Counted from the first letter of the stretch, positions 24,925 through 35,255 are shown. The stretch is DNA of 64,000 nt from Bacteroidota bacterium (GCA_947478465.1 CANJWH010000003.1:38186-102185); one strand, 5' to 3'. Program-made: numbers and translations. Notes: generated by a model from the sequence alone, not told the origin.

Positions 24925-26262
24925 ATGCCGCCAAAAGAAAAAAACAAAAAAATCTTCGTTCTTGACACTTCTGTAATCATCTACGACCACAATGCAATCC
25001 AAAGTTTTCAGGAGCATGATGTAGCTATTCCAATAACAGTTCTTGAGGAACTTGACAACTTTAAAAAAGGTAACGACACCAAAAATTTTTCAGCGCGTGA
25101 ATTCATCCGCATGATTGATGCACTTTCTGAGCATCACACTTTGCAGGAGTGGGTAAATCTGAATGGCTCCGATAAAAAAGGGAAATTCAAAGTGGTAATG
25201 AACAGTCACAGCACCGTAGATGCAGACAAAGTTTTTGGTGAGAAAAAAGCCGATCATAAAATTCTGAATTCTGCACTTTCGCTGGTGAATGAATTTCCGG
25301 ACAGAAAAGTAATTCTGGTTTCAAAAGATATTAACCTTCGTCTTAAAGCAAAATCGCTTAACCTCACTGCAGAAGATTTTGAAACGGGAAAAATTAAAAA
25401 TGTAGATACACTTTATACAGGTAGAACTATAGTTGATAAAAGCACTACCGAAGCTATCAATAAAGTATATGAAACCGGAACCTGTGAAGCTAAAGAAGCA
25501 GGAATAAAAGAACCGCTCACCAATCATTACTACATTCTGCGCAACGGAAAAACTTCAGCAATGACTTGTTACAATGCTGAATCAAAATTGCTGGAGCGGG
25601 TTGAAAAAAATAGTGCGTTTGGTATAAAGGCGTTGAATGCTGAGCAGGTTTTTGCATTGAACGCGATTATGAATCCACGTATCAGTCTGGTAACAATACA
25701 AGGTGTTGCCGGAACAGGAAAAACATTGTTGGCATTGGCTGGCGCTTTGGAACAAAAAAGAGAATTCCGTCAGATTTATCTTGCACGGCCAATTGTTCCG
25801 CTAAGCAATAAAGACATCGGTTATTTGCCTGGCGATATAAAATCAAAAATCAACCCTTACATGGAGCCGCTTTGGGACAATCTGAAATTTATACAGAACC
25901 AATTTCCTGAAGGTGGAAAAGAATTCAAAAAAATTCAGGATATGGTTGATAACGAAAAGTTGGTAATCACCCCGCTTGCATACATACGAGGGCGAAGCCT
26001 TTCTAATATTTTCTTTATTGTGGATGAAGCGCAAAACTTAACACCACACGAAGTAAAAACCATCATCACTCGTGCAGGTGAAAACACAAAAATTATTTTC
26101 ACCGGTGATATTTTCCAGATTGATACACCTTATCTTGATACCCAGAGTAACGGACTTTCATATCTGATTGACAAAATCAGAAACCATCCGATTTGTGCGC
26201 ATATTACTTTAGAAAAAGGAGAGCGGAGCGAGTTGGCAAATCTTGCGAACGACTTGCTTTAG
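24925..26262 (+). CDS. PIN-PhoH family ATPase/ribonuclease
   Basis: 445 residues. An N-terminal PIN nuclease domain (about 8-150, starting KIFVLDTSVIIYD with the first catalytic Asp) is joined to a PhoH-type P-loop ATPase: Walker A GVAGTGKT (about 260) and Walker B IVDEAQN (about 364). The PIN-PhoH (PhoH2/YlaK-like) group are RNA helicase-ribonucleases thought to act in RNA decay. The protein is cytoplasmic. It sits alone between hflX and the convergent lectin gene. Start ATG 24925 is preferred over TTG 24898, which lies right behind the promoter-like box. Confidence 0.92.
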   Translation: MPPKEKNKKIFVLDTSVIIYDHNAIQSFQEHDVAIPITVLEELDNFKKGNDTKNFSAREFIRMIDALSEHHTLQEWVNLNGSDKKGKFKVVMNSHSTVDADKVFGEKKADHKILNSALSLVNEFPDRKVILVSKDINLRLKAKSLNLTAEDFETGKIKNVDTLYTGRTIVDKSTTEAINKVYETGTCEAKEAGIKEPLTNHYYILRNGKTSAMTCYNAESKLLERVEKNSAFGIKALNAEQVFALNAIMNPRISLVTIQGVAGTGKTLLALAGALEQKREFRQIYLARPIVPLSNKDIGYLPGDIKSKINPYMEPLWDNLKFIQNQFPEGGKEFKKIQDMVDNEKLVITPLAYIRGRSLSNIFFIVDEAQNLTPHEVKTIITRAGENTKIIFTGDIFQIDTPYLDTQSNGLSYLIDKIRNHPICAHITLEKGERSELANLANDLL

Positions 26263-26271
26263 AGATACAAA

Positions 26272-29200
26272 CTACTTCACCAGCGTAACAGTTCCTTTAT
26301 AATCCTGTTTGCGGTTGTTCTTGTCACGCACATAGATGCGCCACACATAAACGTCAGAGATTGTTACTCTTCCGGCATTGCGCACACTTCCGTCCCAACC
26401 TTGAAGTGGATCAAAAGTGGTGAAGACTTGATTTCCTGAACGGCTGAAAATACGTAGCTCATAATCTCTCCAACCAATTCCTTTAGGAAGAAAAATATCG
26501 TTTACACCATCTCCGTCAGGAGTAAATGCATTTGGAACATAAATAGTAAACGAGGGAGTGATAACAACTGTTTGGCTTATGGTATCTGGGCAACCATATT
26601 GGTTCAATACTTCAAGTAATACGGTAAAAGTTCCTGTATCAGGAAAGCTATAAATTGGACTCTCTTCTGTTGAAGCATCACCTGTTCCAAAATCCCAGTT
26701 CCATTCGGTTGGTGCACCTGATGATAAATCTGTAAATGTAATTTCTGGATATAAAATTTCAGTACGATCAGGAATAGCAACAAATTGAGCAATAGGGTTT
26801 GGATGAACAGTAATAAAATTGCTTTGTGTAAGTGTTGTTATACAGCCTTCATCAGATGTAACGGTTAAAGTAACATCATATAAACCTGCATTTGAAAAGG
26901 TTTGTGCAGTGTTTTGTTCGTTAACTGTACCAACGCCTTCAATATTCCATAACCACGAAACATTAGTACCTGATACAATGGTGCTCAAATCATTGAACTG
27001 AACATCAAGTGGAATACAACCATCAGTGGGAACCGCTTCAAAATTAACAACAGGCAAAGGGTAAACTGTAACATTTTGGGTTATTGAATTGGTGCAGCCT
27101 TGGTCAGAAACAACTGTAAGTACAACCGAATAACTACCTTCAGTTGCATAGGTATTTGAAGGACTTGCCGCTACTGAGGTATTTAGATCTCCGAAATCCC
27201 AACTGTAACTGACTATTGTTCCGGAACTCACAGTACTTTGATTGGTAAAAACAGTTGGTTCGTCTTTGCATACTAAGGTGGCTGAAAAAGCTGCCACTGG
27301 AATCGGGTTGATAGTGACTATTACAACATCTGTACTGGTGCAGTTATTTGCGTCTGTCATAGTAACAGTGTATTGTGTTGTTGCGGCAGGTGTAGCAACA
27401 GGAGTTGCAATGTTAGCATTGTCTAATCCTGTTGCAGGACTCCATGAAAAAGAAACTCCGTTTCCTGTTGCTGTTAATGAAACAGGGTCACCTAAGCAGG
27501 CGCTTGCATCATTACCTGCATTTACAGGTTCGGCAGGAATTACAGTTACATCCACATCATCTGTTGAAGAGCATGAGTTTGCATCAGTAACAGTTACAGT
27601 ATAAGTAGTTGTAACCTGCGGACTTGCTGAAGGATTTTGCAAGGTTGCGTCATCAAGACCCGTTGCAGGGCTCCAAAGATAAATTACGCCTCCCGCACCA
27701 TTAAGTGTGGTGCTTGAATTCTGGCAGATGCTTGCATCTGTTCCTGCATCGGCAATGGGCAATGGATTTACAGTTACATCTATATCATCGGTTGCAATGC
27801 AACCGTTGTTGTCGGTAACTGTAACAGTGTAAGTAATAGCAGCAGCAGGCGTGCAAACCGGGGCAGCAATGTTTGGGTTGCTAAGGTCGGTTGTTGGTGA
27901 CCAAGAATATTGTGTTCCTCCGCTTGCCTGCAAAGTAACTGAAGAGCCTGTGCAAACAGGAACATCCGGCCCTGCATCAGCTGGTGGCAAAGGATTTACA
28001 GTAACAATAACATCATCAGTATCGGTGCAGCTATTTGCATCGGTTACAGTAAGGGTATACGTTGTAGTAGCGGCAGGTGTGGCAACAGGGTTGTTAATAT
28101 TAGTTGCGCTTAATCCTGTGGGAGGTGTCCATGCATAGGAAACTCCTCCAGAGCCGTTTAATGTTGTAGATAAGCCATTGCAAACATCGGCATCAGTTCC
28201 TGCATTTGCATTTGGAGTAGGGTTTACAGTAATAATAACAGCATCAGTACCTGTACAACCATTTGCATCCGTTCCGTTTACAGTATAGGTTGTTGTTGCA
28301 GCAGGTGTTGCAACAGGATTGGCAATATTAGGATCACTTAAACCTGTTGTTGGTGTCCATACATAAGTTGAGCCGCCTGTTGCATTTAATGTAGTACCTG
28401 TTCCGGCACAAACTGCTGCATCAGTCCCAGCATTAATAGGCGCATTGGGTGATACGGTAACAGTAAGAAAGTCAGTATATGGACAACCAGCAGCAGATGT
28501 AATTGTTACAAAATAGGCAGTTGTTGCTGCTGGCGAAGCTGTGGGATTTGCAATATTTGGATTACTCAAACCCGTTGCAGGCGACCATAAATATGTTGCT
28601 CCGCCAGTAGCATTTAGTTGAACTGAACCACCAATGCAAAGTGTAGCATCGGGTCCGGCTTCTCCACCTGCCGGGTTTACTGTTACAGTTATATCAGATG
28701 TTCCCTGACAGGAGTAGCGGTCTGTAGTAGTTACAGTATAAGTAGTGGTAGCATCAGGAGAAACAGAGGTTGATTGTGCATTAGGGTTGGTAACAAATGT
28801 AGATGGTGACCAGGAATAGGTATAAGGATTTGAACCGAGTAATGTTGTTGTTGTATTAAGTGTAGCCTGATCACCAAGGCAAATAGTCAAGTCAGGATCT
28901 GCAGTAGTTTGAGGGCAGATATTTACTTCAATCAATGAAATGCTTAGTCGGTCGCAAGGAAGATCATTCCACATCCCGTCAGGATAAATTTGCACACACT
29001 GTTCACCATTGTTGCAACGATATGAGTCGCTGCATGCAAAATTGCAACCAAAAGTACAACCATTATATCCATTGTTATTAGGTTCTCCTCCTGCCCAGCT
29101 CTGATAAACTCCTCCGCCTGAAGGCACAGGAAAATTACCTGTAGTTCCGTCCAATGCATAAAAAGTGGCGGAGCCGGTTCCTGTGCGGTGATAACCAATC

Positions 29201-29508
29201 CAAATGGTAGCCCCACCATATCCTGCTGCATTCAGACCTGCTACAACATTTGTATTCTCAGCTGCATCGTTAAATACTACAGTGTGTGCACCTAATGCCT
29301 GCGCCTGTGCCTCGCTTGCTGCTGCATCCTGTGAGGTAGGATTAATAAAATACATGCTGCACGGCTGACCGGTAACAGGTACTGCAATATACCCCGCTCC
29401 GGTAAAAGCTGCATTAATTGCGTTTATATCACAATTGTTTTGAGCCTGAGATAATAAAGCCTGAAAAAGTATGCTGATAAAAAAGACCCGAAAAACTATT
29501 GCTTTCAA
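26272..29508 (-). CDS. surface adhesin: C-type lectin, seven Ig-like repeats, PKD domains, type B T9SS tail
   Basis: 1078 residues with the TTG start at 29508. A signal peptide (1-23) precedes a C-type lectin domain (about 40-190, with WAGGEPNN and WNDLPCD). Seven repeats of about 76 residues follow, each with a Cys pair and the patterns W(S/T)PxTGL and TYTVTVTDANxC. Three PKD-like domains (SYSWDFGD, NWDFGTGD) come next, then a gliding-motility-associated type B C-terminal domain (YVPNAFTPDGDGVND). It is exported by T9SS and likely acts as a carbohydrate-binding adhesin. The frame continues to a TTG at 29553, but that TTG is part of the -7 box; no ATG is available, so TTG at 29508 (residue sequence MKAIVFRVFF) is the best start. 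Confidence 0.88.
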   Translation of the reverse strand: MKAIVFRVFFISILFQALLSQAQNNCDINAINAAFTGAGYIAVPVTGQPCSMYFINPTSQDAAASEAQAQALGAHTVVFNDAAENTNVVAGLNAAGYGGATIWIGYHRTGTGSATFYALDGTTGNFPVPSGGGVYQSWAGGEPNNNGYNGCTFGCNFACSDSYRCNNGEQCVQIYPDGMWNDLPCDRLSISLIEVNICPQTTADPDLTICLGDQATLNTTTTLLGSNPYTYSWSPSTFVTNPNAQSTSVSPDATTTYTVTTTDRYSCQGTSDITVTVNPAGGEAGPDATLCIGGSVQLNATGGATYLWSPATGLSNPNIANPTASPAATTAYFVTITSAAGCPYTDFLTVTVSPNAPINAGTDAAVCAGTGTTLNATGGSTYVWTPTTGLSDPNIANPVATPAATTTYTVNGTDANGCTGTDAVIITVNPTPNANAGTDADVCNGLSTTLNGSGGVSYAWTPPTGLSATNINNPVATPAATTTYTLTVTDANSCTDTDDVIVTVNPLPPADAGPDVPVCTGSSVTLQASGGTQYSWSPTTDLSNPNIAAPVCTPAAAITYTVTVTDNNGCIATDDIDVTVNPLPIADAGTDASICQNSSTTLNGAGGVIYLWSPATGLDDATLQNPSASPQVTTTYTVTVTDANSCSSTDDVDVTVIPAEPVNAGNDASACLGDPVSLTATGNGVSFSWSPATGLDNANIATPVATPAATTQYTVTMTDANNCTSTDVVIVTINPIPVAAFSATLVCKDEPTVFTNQSTVSSGTIVSYSWDFGDLNTSVAASPSNTYATEGSYSVVLTVVSDQGCTNSITQNVTVYPLPVVNFEAVPTDGCIPLDVQFNDLSTIVSGTNVSWLWNIEGVGTVNEQNTAQTFSNAGLYDVTLTVTSDEGCITTLTQSNFITVHPNPIAQFVAIPDRTEILYPEITFTDLSSGAPTEWNWDFGTGDASTEESPIYSFPDTGTFTVLLEVLNQYGCPDTISQTVVITPSFTIYVPNAFTPDGDGVNDIFLPKGIGWRDYELRIFSRSGNQVFTTFDPLQGWDGSVRNAGRVTISDVYVWRIYVRDKNNRKQDYKGTVTLVK
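27304..28903 (-). repeat. seven tandem Ig-like repeats of about 228 bp in the adhesin gene
   Basis: The block encodes seven consecutive units of 75-77 residues. Each opens with (A/N)AG-x-D-x-x-(V/I)C, has a central W(S/T)P-x-TGL-x-x-x-N-I-x-x-P, and ends with D-x-x-V-TVNP. Similarity is clear at protein level but blurred at DNA level, so this is an older domain expansion rather than a recent slippage array. Confidence 0.85.
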
Positions 29509-29550
29509 AATAGTGAGTAGCCTAAGAGAATAAATAAATTCATTGTTTGG

Positions 29551-29581
29551 CAAATATAGTTTAGAAATGTAGAAAAAACAA
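29551..29581 (-). promoter_or_regulatory. promoter of the adhesin gene
   Basis: On the minus strand, TTG (29581-29579), 20 bases, TATATTTG (29558-29551): a full match to the Bacteroidota consensus. The expected transcription start, about 7 bases after the box (near 29544), lies downstream of the TTG codon at 29553, which therefore cannot start translation. Confidence 0.72.
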
Positions 29582-29623
29582 CTTCTTTAAATTTATGAAT
29601 AGCTATCCTCATTTTGGTTTTTG

Positions 29624-29631
29624 TATTTTCG
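29624..29631 (+). promoter_or_regulatory. -7-like box (TAnnTTCG) of rraA-lysS
   Basis: TATTTTCG, one base off the consensus, 21 bases before the ATG at 29653. It supports starting rraA at 29653 rather than at an in-frame TTG/ATG farther upstream. Confidence 0.35.
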
Positions 29632-29652
29632 CGCGGATTAACAATTAGATTA

Positions 29653-30132
29653 ATGAGCATAAAAACAGCAGATTTGTGTGACGAACACATCGAAAAACTT
29701 CAGGTGGCCGAAGATATTTTTAATGATTTTGGAGGCAGAAAAACATTTAATGGTCAAATTGTTACTGTCAAGGTTTTTGAAGACAACACATTTGTCCGAA
29801 CTGCACTTGAAGCAGATGGAACAGGAAAAGTATTGGTAGTTGATGGTGGAGGTTCGCTGCGTTGTGCATTGGTTGGAGGATTGATAGGGGCACTTGCAAA
29901 AAAAAATAACTGGAATGGAATTGTAGTTTTTGGCTGCATACGCGACAGCGAAGAGATTTCAGGAATTGATCTGGGCGTAAAAGCAATAGGAACTTGTCCG
30001 GTAAAAAGCATAAAACGTAATGAAGGACAAACCAATATTCCTGTTCGTTTTGCCGGAGTTAATTTTGTGCCGGGTCATTTTTTATATGCTGACGAGGATG
30101 GATTAGTGCTTTCTGAAAAGGCATTACATTAG
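29653..30132 (+). CDS. rraA: RraA-family protein (RNase E regulator / HMG aldolase fold)
   Basis: 159 residues. The RraA fold is shown by TADLCDEH at the N-terminus, GKVLVVDGGGSLRCALVGG (about 58-75) and the metal-site pattern GCIRDSEEI, where the Arg-Asp pair is the catalytic site of 4-hydroxy-4-methyl-2-oxoglutarate aldolases. In Enterobacteria RraA binds RNase E, but the family is mostly enzymatic, so the regulator name may not apply here. lysS starts 21 bases after its stop, and the two are likely co-transcribed. Confidence 0.9.
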   Translation: MSIKTADLCDEHIEKLQVAEDIFNDFGGRKTFNGQIVTVKVFEDNTFVRTALEADGTGKVLVVDGGGSLRCALVGGLIGALAKKNNWNGIVVFGCIRDSEEISGIDLGVKAIGTCPVKSIKRNEGQTNIPVRFAGVNFVPGHFLYADEDGLVLSEKALH

Positions 30133-30153
30133 AAAATATTTTCAAAAAACAGT

Positions 30154-31665
30154 ATGAGCAAAGAACTTACAGAACTTGAAATCCAACGCAGAGAATCGTT
30201 GGAAAAAATAAAAGCATTAGGCATCAATCCTTACCCGCAGGCATTATATGAAGTGAATGTTTCATCTGCAGATATTCATCAACACTATACTGCTGATTCA
30301 ACAAATTATACCAATGTGAGTATTGCCGGAAGATTGATGGGCAAGCGCATTATGGGCAAGGCAAGCTTTGCGGAACTTCAGGACAGCAGCGGAAAAATTC
30401 AGTTGTATATCAACCGTGATGAAATTTGCCCTGGCGAAGACAAGGCATTGTACAACGATGTTTTTAAAAAATATCTTGACCTTGGAGATTTTATTGGTGT
30501 TACAGGTTATGTATTCATCACACAGGTTGGTGAAGTTTCTATTCACGTTAAAACACTCACACTGCTTAGCAAATCATTAAAGCCGCTGCCTGTTGTAAAA
30601 ACTGATGCAGATGGAAATGTACACGATGCTTTTGCAAATCCTGAGTTGCGATACCGCCAGCGTTATGTAGATTTAATTGTGAATAAAGGAGTGCGCGATA
30701 CATTTATCAAACGCACGCAATTGATGACTTCAATGCGTGATACCTTTAATAAGCATGGGTATCTGGAAGTGGAGACTCCAATTCTGCAACCTATTGCAGG
30801 TGGTGCGGCAGCTCGACCTTTTGTTACACATCACAACGCATTGGATATTCCTTTGTACTTAAGAATTGCAAATGAACTTTATCTGAAACGTCTTATTGTT
30901 GGCGGCTTTGACGGTGTTTATGAATTTGCAAAAGATTTCCGTAATGAGGGAATGGATCGCACACATAATCCTGAATTTACCGTTCTGGAAATTTATGTTG
31001 CATACAAAGATTATTTCTGGATGATGGATTTCACAGAAACATTACTGGAAAAAATAGCAATGGATTTGCACGGACAAACTGTAGTTAAACTTGGTGATAA
31101 AGAAATTGATTTTAAACCGCCTTTTAAACGCATCAGTATGTATGATGCAATAAAAGGATATACAGGAATTGACATTTCAGGAATGGATGAAAATCAATTA
31201 CGTGATACGTGTAAGCAACTTCATATTGAAACTGACCCAAGTATGGGTAAAGGAAAAATGATTGATGAAATTTTTGGTTCCAAGTGCGAGAAAAATTTTA
31301 TTCAACCTACATTCATTATTGATTACCCGATAGAAATGTCTCCACTTTGCAAAAAACATAGAACTAAAGAAGGCTTGGTTGAGCGGTTTGAATTAATGGT
31401 AAACGGAAAAGAAATCGCAAATGCATACACGGAGCTAAATGATCCGATTGATCAACGCGAGCGCTTTGAAGAACAAATGAAACTTTCAGAAAAAGGCGAT
31501 GATGAAGCGATGTTGATTGATCAGGATTTTCTGCGAGCTTTAGAATATGGTATGCCACCAACTTCAGGAATGGGAATTGGTATTGACCGCTTGACAATGC
31601 TGATGACTAATCAGGAAAGCATTCAGGAAGTATTGTTCTTTCCGCAGATGCGGCCAGAGCAATAA
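30154..31665 (+). CDS. lysS: lysyl-tRNA synthetase, class II
   Basis: 503 residues, charging tRNA-Lys. The N-terminal OB-fold (about 55-150) binds the anticodon. The class II core has motif 2 ([15 protein letters not shown]) and motif 3 (GMGIGIDRL) near the C-terminus. The length is standard. It follows rraA and ends one base from the convergent desaturase gene. Confidence 0.97.
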   Translation: MSKELTELEIQRRESLEKIKALGINPYPQALYEVNVSSADIHQHYTADSTNYTNVSIAGRLMGKRIMGKASFAELQDSSGKIQLYINRDEICPGEDKALYNDVFKKYLDLGDFIGVTGYVFITQVGEVSIHVKTLTLLSKSLKPLPVVKTDADGNVHDAFANPELRYRQRYVDLIVNKGVRDTFIKRTQLMTSMRDTFNKHGYLEVETPILQPIAGGAAARPFVTHHNALDIPLYLRIANELYLKRLIVGGFDGVYEFAKDFRNEGMDRTHNPEFTVLEIYVAYKDYFWMMDFTETLLEKIAMDLHGQTVVKLGDKEIDFKPPFKRISMYDAIKGYTGIDISGMDENQLRDTCKQLHIETDPSMGKGKMIDEIFGSKCEKNFIQPTFIIDYPIEMSPLCKKHRTKEGLVERFELMVNGKEIANAYTELNDPIDQRERFEEQMKLSEKGDDEAMLIDQDFLRALEYGMPPTSGMGIGIDRLTMLMTNQESIQEVLFFPQMRPEQ

Positions 31666-31666
31666 G

Positions 31667-32380
31667 TTAAGCTGATAGTTTCCCCAGACTCTCTTTTGCT
31701 CTATACAACCTCCACCATGGAATCGAAGGATTGTCGTGGTGTTCGTAGTGATACCCGAAAAAATAACAACTTACAAACGCCCACAGGTGATTCTTATCCT
31801 GTGTTCCGCTTTTATATTTGTTGTTATGTATTCCGCTATGTGGCTGAAAGGTGCCGAAATAAAACAATTGAATAGTGCTGAGGCACATTGGAAACACATA
31901 AAATAAAAGCAAATTCGCCAAATCTATTTTCAAAATCCACAACAGAGAATTAAAAAAAATAGCAGTAAGCAGCAAAGGTTTCCAACCGATATAATGGCGG
32001 ATGAATGAAATAAACCATGGAATAAATTTCCGGCTTGAATGAAAATCAGGGTCAATATTGTCGCCAGTATTACTGTGATGTGCATGATGATTCTTATACA
32101 TCAGATCATAAGAATTAAATGCGAAAAGTGAAGCACATAAAATACCAAAAAGTCGATTTATTTTTAGGTTAGCAGGATACACTACACCATGAATAGCATC
32201 GTGTGCAGTAATAAAAACTCCTGTAAAAAGTTGCGTAAGCAACACCACAAGCGGAACAGCCCAGAATCCTAACCAATATAACGGTTGCGTTAGCGCAAAC
32301 ACAAAACTCACAAACCACAGTAACAGAATAGTTGTGCCAATCAGAATTCCTTTGTTTCCGATTTCGTTTGTGAGCGACAT
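31667..32380 (-). CDS. membrane desaturase, beta-carotene ketolase (CrtW)-like
   Basis: 237 residues with four hydrophobic segments and the three histidine boxes of the di-iron desaturase family: HDAIH (60-64), HHAHH (98-102) and HYEHH (211-215). The pattern FGTFQPHSG and the C-terminal FGYHYEHHDNPSIPWWRL match CrtW-type carotenoid 4-ketolases better than acyl-lipid desaturases. CrtW would add keto groups to beta-ionone rings. No other carotenoid gene is nearby, so the substrate is inferred. It starts one base after the stop of the TonB receptor gene and is probably co-transcribed with it. Confidence 0.82.
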   Translation of the reverse strand: MSLTNEIGNKGILIGTTILLLWFVSFVFALTQPLYWLGFWAVPLVVLLTQLFTGVFITAHDAIHGVVYPANLKINRLFGILCASLFAFNSYDLMYKNHHAHHSNTGDNIDPDFHSSRKFIPWFISFIRHYIGWKPLLLTAIFFNSLLWILKIDLANLLLFYVFPMCLSTIQLFYFGTFQPHSGIHNNKYKSGTQDKNHLWAFVSCYFFGYHYEHHDNPSIPWWRLYRAKESLGKLSA

Positions 32381-32381
32381 T

Positions 32382-35183
32382 TTATTTTTTCTCTAACTCA
32401 AATAAAATTGAAATGTAGGCCATGCGTCCAATTCTTGGGCCGCCATACACCTGAAATTGTTTATTGTTTGTAAGGTTTGACGCGCCTACTTTTAATGTAC
32501 AGTGAATTTTCGGAATCTGTTTGTTAATCTGTGCGTCTACCATATAGTAAGATGGCACAAAACCTGTAAACTGTGGACTGCCTGTATAATCAAAGCCTTG
32601 CACCCACTTGTAATTGGTGTTAAAGCCCCAGTGATGTGTTTTCCATCCAAACAGGTTGAGGTCAAAATCGCGCCCGCTTATGCCTGCATTGTATTTATGA
32701 GCAGGTGTATTGAACGCAGGAATAATCGGGTCTTTTGAACTGGATGATTCGTTTAGCACATTCCACGAATAGTTTCCATTGATAGAGAAATTTTTTGCAA
32801 AGAATAAATTTGCGCCTATTGAAAAACCTTGTGTTGTTACAGCACCTTGCGCATTTGTGGCTATGCGGTAGGCCTGCAGATAATTAATCTGGTTAGTAAA
32901 CAAAGTATCAAATCGTGCAACAGCAGCAAGTTTATATCCGATAAAATCGGTGTAATAGCTGAAATAATAATTCAAGTCAATGTATAAACGATTGAATAGG
33001 GTTGAGCGGTAACCGATTTCAGCAGTCTTTACTTTTTCAGGACGAATTGGGTCGATGTGAAAATATTCCAGCAACGATTTATCTAAACTGGTAGAGTTGA
33101 AATAATTTTGCAATGATGGAATGGTGATGAGCGAATCATAACCCGTTACATTTCCAATAAGGATTGCGCGACCTACGTTATAATAAAGATATTGGTCGGC
33201 CAGCGTAGGGTTGCGGATAGCGGCAGAAAATGAAACACGCAGCGTATGATTCTTATGAGGATTCCAGATAACAGAAGCTGCAGGCGAAACAAGGAAATTG
33301 AAATTTCTGTTTTTATCAAGACGGGCCGTAAGGTTAAATTTCCATTTATCTTCTTTCAGTTTCTTTTCAAGGCCCAGATAAATACCGTATTCGTAATTAT
33401 AAATCTTTATGCGGTTGCTGTCTTTATCCAGCGTATCGCTGAAAATGGTTCCTTGTGAATTTGGAGTGTACAATCTTCCATTAGCTCCAACAGTAATATC
33501 CATAAACGATGGTTTGAATTTGTATTCACCATGGGCATGATATAATGCTGACTTGTCATAAAACAACGTCCCGCCTTCGCCAAAAGATTTGCGTGAGGTG
33601 ATTGCATTTCTCAAGCTGTCGAAAGCTGCTGTTCCGGGCGCATAATAAGCACCACCTCCTGTAACGCTATTTGCTGAGTTGGCAAAGTCGCGGGCCTGAT
33701 CATGCCAGTTGTTCAGTGAATCCATGTACATATTCATTACAGCATTAGCTGCTGTAGTATCATAAGGAAAAGTGGTAGGAGGGAATCCCGGAAGTGCACG
33801 CACATCGTTCTTTACATAAATACTCCAGTAGTTGCGGTAATCTCGGCTCCATTCATTGTTATCTTTTGCTGCATTTTGCATCAGGTAGGCAGTGAAAACC
33901 GCATCGTAGCTTTTTCCCGCATCTTCATTTGTTGCATATAGGCGGAAAAAATATTTATCACGTTTGTTGATTTCGATTCGGTTCTGAAAAAACAAAATGT
34001 CTTTCAGGCTGTAGCGGTTATCGCCCTGATAAACGGTTGTTCCCGTTCCAAAATTAGAAGCAACAATAAGTTCCACATCTTCTTTAATGCGGTAGTGCAT
34101 GGCTAAGGATGCTTTCAGATTCTTAGCATCGTAGCTTACAAGATCTTTTTCCCAGTAACCATCGCGATGCCAAAGACCCAAACCCGGGAAGTCGCGTTGC
34201 TGACCAACTGTTGTTGCATTATTTATTCCGCTGGTAAGATTTTCATCACCATAGCGGTTCACGGCATCATATCCTCCGGGGTTTTGTTTTCCTACACGGC
34301 TGGAGGTGGAGGGGTCGCTGTTGGTGGCTTCCCAATCATGCGCCTGCATGTAAAACAGGTTCAGTTTATAGGCAAACTTATCTACACCTGCTTTGTTTTT
34401 AAACACCTGAGCATAGCGTACTGATGTTTCTAACAAGCCACGCTCACCAGCCTTAAATTGCACGGCTAGTCCGGGTTTTACAAATGGGTTCCGGGTTGTC
34501 ATACTCAGTACCCCGTTAAAAGCATTGGGTCCGTAAAATGCTGAACTTGCTCCCTGAATAATATCTACTTTCAATACATCTAAATCAGAAGCTCCCAAAA
34601 AATTTCCTAGCGAAAAATTCAAGCCAGGACTTTGGTTATCAACCCCATCAATAATTTGCAATGAGCGAACAGGTGAGGTGCTGTTAAAGCCCCGCGTGTT
34701 AATGATTTTAAACCCGATACTTGCTGAGGTAAGGTCAACGCCTTTCAGGTTTCCAAGCCCTTCGTAAAAATTAGCGGCAGGGGTTTCTTTAATGGCTATA
34801 ACGTCCATGCTTTCTACCGTTAGCGCACTTTCTTTTTGTTTCTCAGAAATGCGTTGTTCTATTTTAGTAGCTTCTTTCAGGGCTATTTTGCTGCTACCTA
34901 AATTTATGTTAAGCGGAGTAGCTGCCGATTGCAAAACTTTTTCCTGAGTTTCGTAGCCCATGTAAGAAATAACAAGGGTATAGGGCGCTTTCTGGTCTTT
35001 GGGATTGAACGAAAATTTGCCGTCAAAATCAGTTACAGCTCCTATGCTGGTGCCTTTTATCACCACACTGGCGCCTATGAGTGATTCTCCTGAGGCTTCA
35101 TCTTTGATTACACCCGTAATATTTTGGGCAAAAAGCTGAAAACAGGAAATAATCAATATCGCTAATAAACTTAGTCGCTTCAT
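32382..35183 (-). CDS. TonB-dependent receptor with carboxypeptidase-like domain
   Basis: 933 residues. A signal peptide (1-19, ending LFA-Q) is followed by a carboxypeptidase-regulatory-like domain (about 20-110, GVIKDEASGESLIGASVVIKG), a plug domain (about 130-245) and a 22-strand barrel ending in an aromatic-rich strand. It should transport a ligand across the outer membrane using TonB energy. No SusD partner is present, so it is not a polysaccharide-utilisation receptor. The downstream CrtW-like gene is the only operon partner. A 5' leader with a perfect 7-bp inverted repeat precedes it. Confidence 0.92.
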   Translation of the reverse strand: MKRLSLLAILIISCFQLFAQNITGVIKDEASGESLIGASVVIKGTSIGAVTDFDGKFSFNPKDQKAPYTLVISYMGYETQEKVLQSAATPLNINLGSSKIALKEATKIEQRISEKQKESALTVESMDVIAIKETPAANFYEGLGNLKGVDLTSASIGFKIINTRGFNSTSPVRSLQIIDGVDNQSPGLNFSLGNFLGASDLDVLKVDIIQGASSAFYGPNAFNGVLSMTTRNPFVKPGLAVQFKAGERGLLETSVRYAQVFKNKAGVDKFAYKLNLFYMQAHDWEATNSDPSTSSRVGKQNPGGYDAVNRYGDENLTSGINNATTVGQQRDFPGLGLWHRDGYWEKDLVSYDAKNLKASLAMHYRIKEDVELIVASNFGTGTTVYQGDNRYSLKDILFFQNRIEINKRDKYFFRLYATNEDAGKSYDAVFTAYLMQNAAKDNNEWSRDYRNYWSIYVKNDVRALPGFPPTTFPYDTTAANAVMNMYMDSLNNWHDQARDFANSANSVTGGGAYYAPGTAAFDSLRNAITSRKSFGEGGTLFYDKSALYHAHGEYKFKPSFMDITVGANGRLYTPNSQGTIFSDTLDKDSNRIKIYNYEYGIYLGLEKKLKEDKWKFNLTARLDKNRNFNFLVSPAASVIWNPHKNHTLRVSFSAAIRNPTLADQYLYYNVGRAILIGNVTGYDSLITIPSLQNYFNSTSLDKSLLEYFHIDPIRPEKVKTAEIGYRSTLFNRLYIDLNYYFSYYTDFIGYKLAAVARFDTLFTNQINYLQAYRIATNAQGAVTTQGFSIGANLFFAKNFSINGNYSWNVLNESSSSKDPIIPAFNTPAHKYNAGISGRDFDLNLFGWKTHHWGFNTNYKWVQGFDYTGSPQFTGFVPSYYMVDAQINKQIPKIHCTLKVGASNLTNNKQFQVYGGPRIGRMAYISILFELEKK

Positions 35184-35205
35184 TTGGTTTCTTTTTTCTT
35201 AAGGA

Positions 35206-35230
35206 TTGCAAAGAAAAGAAAAGTTTGCAA
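35206..35230. promoter_or_regulatory. inverted repeat in the leader of the TonB receptor gene
   Basis: TTGCAAA (35206-35212) and TTTGCAA (35224-35230) are perfect inverted copies around an 11-base A/G loop (on the plus strand). They lie 23-47 bases upstream of the receptor start and downstream of its -7 box, so they would form a hairpin in the mRNA leader or a dyad operator. Confidence 0.35.
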
Positions 35231-35255
35231 TTAGTCTTAACTATGAGTGAAAGTC

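Noticed and set aside
27304..28903. Regularly spaced repeats that might be taken for a CRISPR array
   Set aside because: The repeats are in frame, about 228 bp long, encode Ig-like domains and diverge at DNA level. No short identical direct repeats with unique spacers are present.
31667..35183. The TonB receptor as part of a polysaccharide utilisation locus
   Set aside because: No SusD-like lipoprotein, glycoside hydrolase or sensor gene is adjacent.
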